6,445 nt of DNA from an uncultured Eubacteriales bacterium. GTDB lineage: Bacteria > Bacillota > Clostridia > Oscillospirales > Acutalibacteraceae. Both the position numbers and the translations under genes were made by a program. The notes under the pieces were generated by a model that had not been told where the DNA came from, did no database searches, and worked only from the letters and a program-made list of their open reading frames with translations. This document shows, piece after piece, positions 5,433 to 6,445 of this stretch. Each line of letters begins with the position of its first letter. The stretch's first letter is position 1. Location: assembly GCA_900320415.1 (NCBI GenBank), contig ONSE01000259.1, positions 1-6,445 of the forward strand. The letters are read 5' to 3'.

Positions 5433-5466
5433 AATAAAAGCAGCCCGAAGCATTCGCTCCGGGCTG
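5433..5466 (-). terminator. Intrinsic terminator of the LCP-family gene
   Basis: CAGCCCG (5441-5447) pairs with CGGGCTG (5460-5466). After one A/C mismatch, AGC (5449-5451) pairs with GCT (5456-5458) around a 4-nt loop. Read leftward, the stem is followed by CTTTTATT (5440-5433). It begins 15 bp past the LCP stop codon and separates that gene from the repeat-protein promoter. Confidence 0.85.
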
Positions 5467-5481
5467 AGAAAGAATCGGTTT

Positions 5482-6445
5482 TTAGTAGGCGACTCCCTCG
5501 AAGGGGGCAGTCTGTGTGGTTTCCTCCCCGTTCGCGGGAGCGGCGGAATTCGCGTTGTTTGTACCGTTCGCATGATTCGCGCCGTTCGCCCCTGCGCTGT
5601 AGGTGGCGTTGGGATCGTAGTCACCCGCGCCGTTAAGCGCGTCCTCATAAATAAACCGCGCGAGCGCGAGACGCTGGGCGTCCATGTCCGCGATATCAAT
5701 AACGGATCCCGCGGGGGTATTGTCATTGTAGTACCACAGTCCCTCGGTGGGAACGTAGTACTGTTCCACCGAATAGCTCAGGTAGGTGATCGCGTGAGAA
5801 ACGAGAGCGGTGATCTCATCCTTTTTGAGATTGGTCGTGATCATGGGACCGACCGTGCTGACGATGGAGATGATCTTGGTGATGTCCGCCTTCTTCATGT
5901 CGTTGAAGAGCTTTTCGAGCAGCTTGCGCTGGCGGGAGGTTCTGTCCCAGTCGTCGCCGTCGATGCCGATCTCGTTGTCGTCCTCTCCGATGGTAAGACC
6001 TCTGTTGCGCGCGTACCAGAGCGCCTCCTGACCGTTGAGGTGAACAAGACCCGCCGGATCCTTGATGGTGGACCACTCGTCGGACTGACCGTTTTTGTAC
6101 ATCTGATAGTTGATGTACGCGATCTCGTCTTGTGTGACCTCCATATCAATGCCGCCGAGAGTGTTGATGATATCGATGAAGCTGTCAAAGTCGACCACCG
6201 CGTAGCGGTCGATCTTGATGCCGAAGTTCGCTTCGATGGTCTCGATGGTCAGCTTGGGACCGCCGAAGGTGTAGGCGGCGTTGATTTTGTTGTTGCCGTA
6301 GCCGGGGATATAAACATAGGTGTCACGCTGGAAAGAGGTAAGCTTGAGCTTCTTGTGGCGGTTGTCGATCGACATCAGGATCATGGTGTCGGTCCTGCCG
6401 TGCTCGTCCTCGCCCTTGTTGTCCTCGCCGAACAGCATGACGTTG
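5482..6445 (-). CDS. LytR-CpsA-Psr (LCP) family cell-wall glycopolymer ligase, C-terminal part
   Basis: The C-terminal ~320 residues of an LCP protein; the N-terminus, including any membrane anchor, lies beyond 6445. LCP enzymes act outside the membrane and transfer lipid-linked glycopolymers such as teichoic acids or capsule onto peptidoglycan. Visible motifs, numbered from the Met at 6438, are NVMLFGED at the left of the domain, GRTDTMILMS (14-23), FQRDTYVYIPG (36-46), with the Arg-Asp pair typical of the active site, NKINAAYTFGG (50-60), DFDSFIDIINTLGGID (83-98), and ALWYARNRG (139-147) followed by DWDRTSRQRKLLEKL (163-177), the Arg-rich C-terminal signature. An acidic insert of about 15 residues (LTIGEDDNEIGIDGD) separates the last two. 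The domain ends in an Ala/Asn/Gly-rich tail (about 280-303), then a short polar end. No internal stop or frameshift. The Met at 6438 is internal, since the preceding Asn-Val continue the conserved strand. Confidence 0.92.
   Translation of the reverse strand, partial: NVMLFGEDNKGEDEHGRTDTMILMSIDNRHKKLKLTSFQRDTYVYIPGYGNNKINAAYTFGGPKLTIETIEANFGIKIDRYAVVDFDSFIDIINTLGGIDMEVTQDEIAYINYQMYKNGQSDEWSTIKDPAGLVHLNGQEALWYARNRGLTIGEDDNEIGIDGDDWDRTSRQRKLLEKLFNDMKKADITKIISIVSTVGPMITTNLKKDEITALVSHAITYLSYSVEQYYVPTEGLWYYNDNTPAGSVIDIADMDAQRLALARFIYEDALNGAGDYDPNATYSAGANGANHANGTNNANSAAPANGEETTQTAPFEGVAY

Overview
The window looks like chromosomal DNA from an anaerobic Gram-positive bacterium of the Clostridia, most likely the Ruminococcus/Oscillospiraceae side. 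The reasons are GC-rich genes separated by AT-rich spacers, strong AAGGAG-type ribosome binding sites, sigma-A-type promoters, compact intrinsic terminators, a LytR-CpsA-Psr cell-wall enzyme, and a secreted protein of fibronectin-III-like repeats with the TYTVR...G.F.S.Y style I associate with ruminococcal surface proteins. This assignment is inference; there is no rRNA or other marker gene. I see no mobile element, tRNA, rRNA or CRISPR array.

Layout, left to right. Bases 1-90 hold nothing I can support. A terminator (91-130) ends a leftward gene for a sodium-dependent NSS-family transporter (141-1664). A 170-bp AT-rich intergenic region follows, with two divergent promoters and three inverted repeats. 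Rightward from it runs a two-gene operon: a small flavodoxin-like protein (1835-2326) and, overlapping by ATGA, a CobW/COG0523-type P-loop GTPase (2323-3252) with an unusual metal-site motif. This operon converges on a leftward gene (3302-5308) for a secreted 668-residue protein made of a signal peptide and seven fibronectin-III-like repeats. The 49-bp gap between the two stop codons contains a perfect bidirectional terminator. A second leftward terminator lies inside the last codons of the GTPase gene. The repeat-protein gene has its own promoter with a tandem 12-bp repeat over and upstream of the -35. Upstream of it, also leftward and separated by a terminator, is the C-terminal part of an LCP-family cell-wall glycopolymer ligase (5482 to the window edge), whose N-terminus lies outside.

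Functionally there are three units: amino-acid (or similar solute) uptake with Na+, a cytoplasmic redox/metal pair (flavodoxin plus CobW-like GTPase), and a cell-envelope pair (LCP ligase and secreted repeat protein). The transporter and the redox/metal operon share one divergent control region, so they may be co-regulated. I do not see a clearly novel multi-gene system. The points most worth checking are the GTPase's C-x3-C-H motif and degenerate guanine-specificity motif, the operator-like dyads in both regulatory regions, the antisense terminator embedded in coding sequence, and the divergence gradient along the repeat protein.
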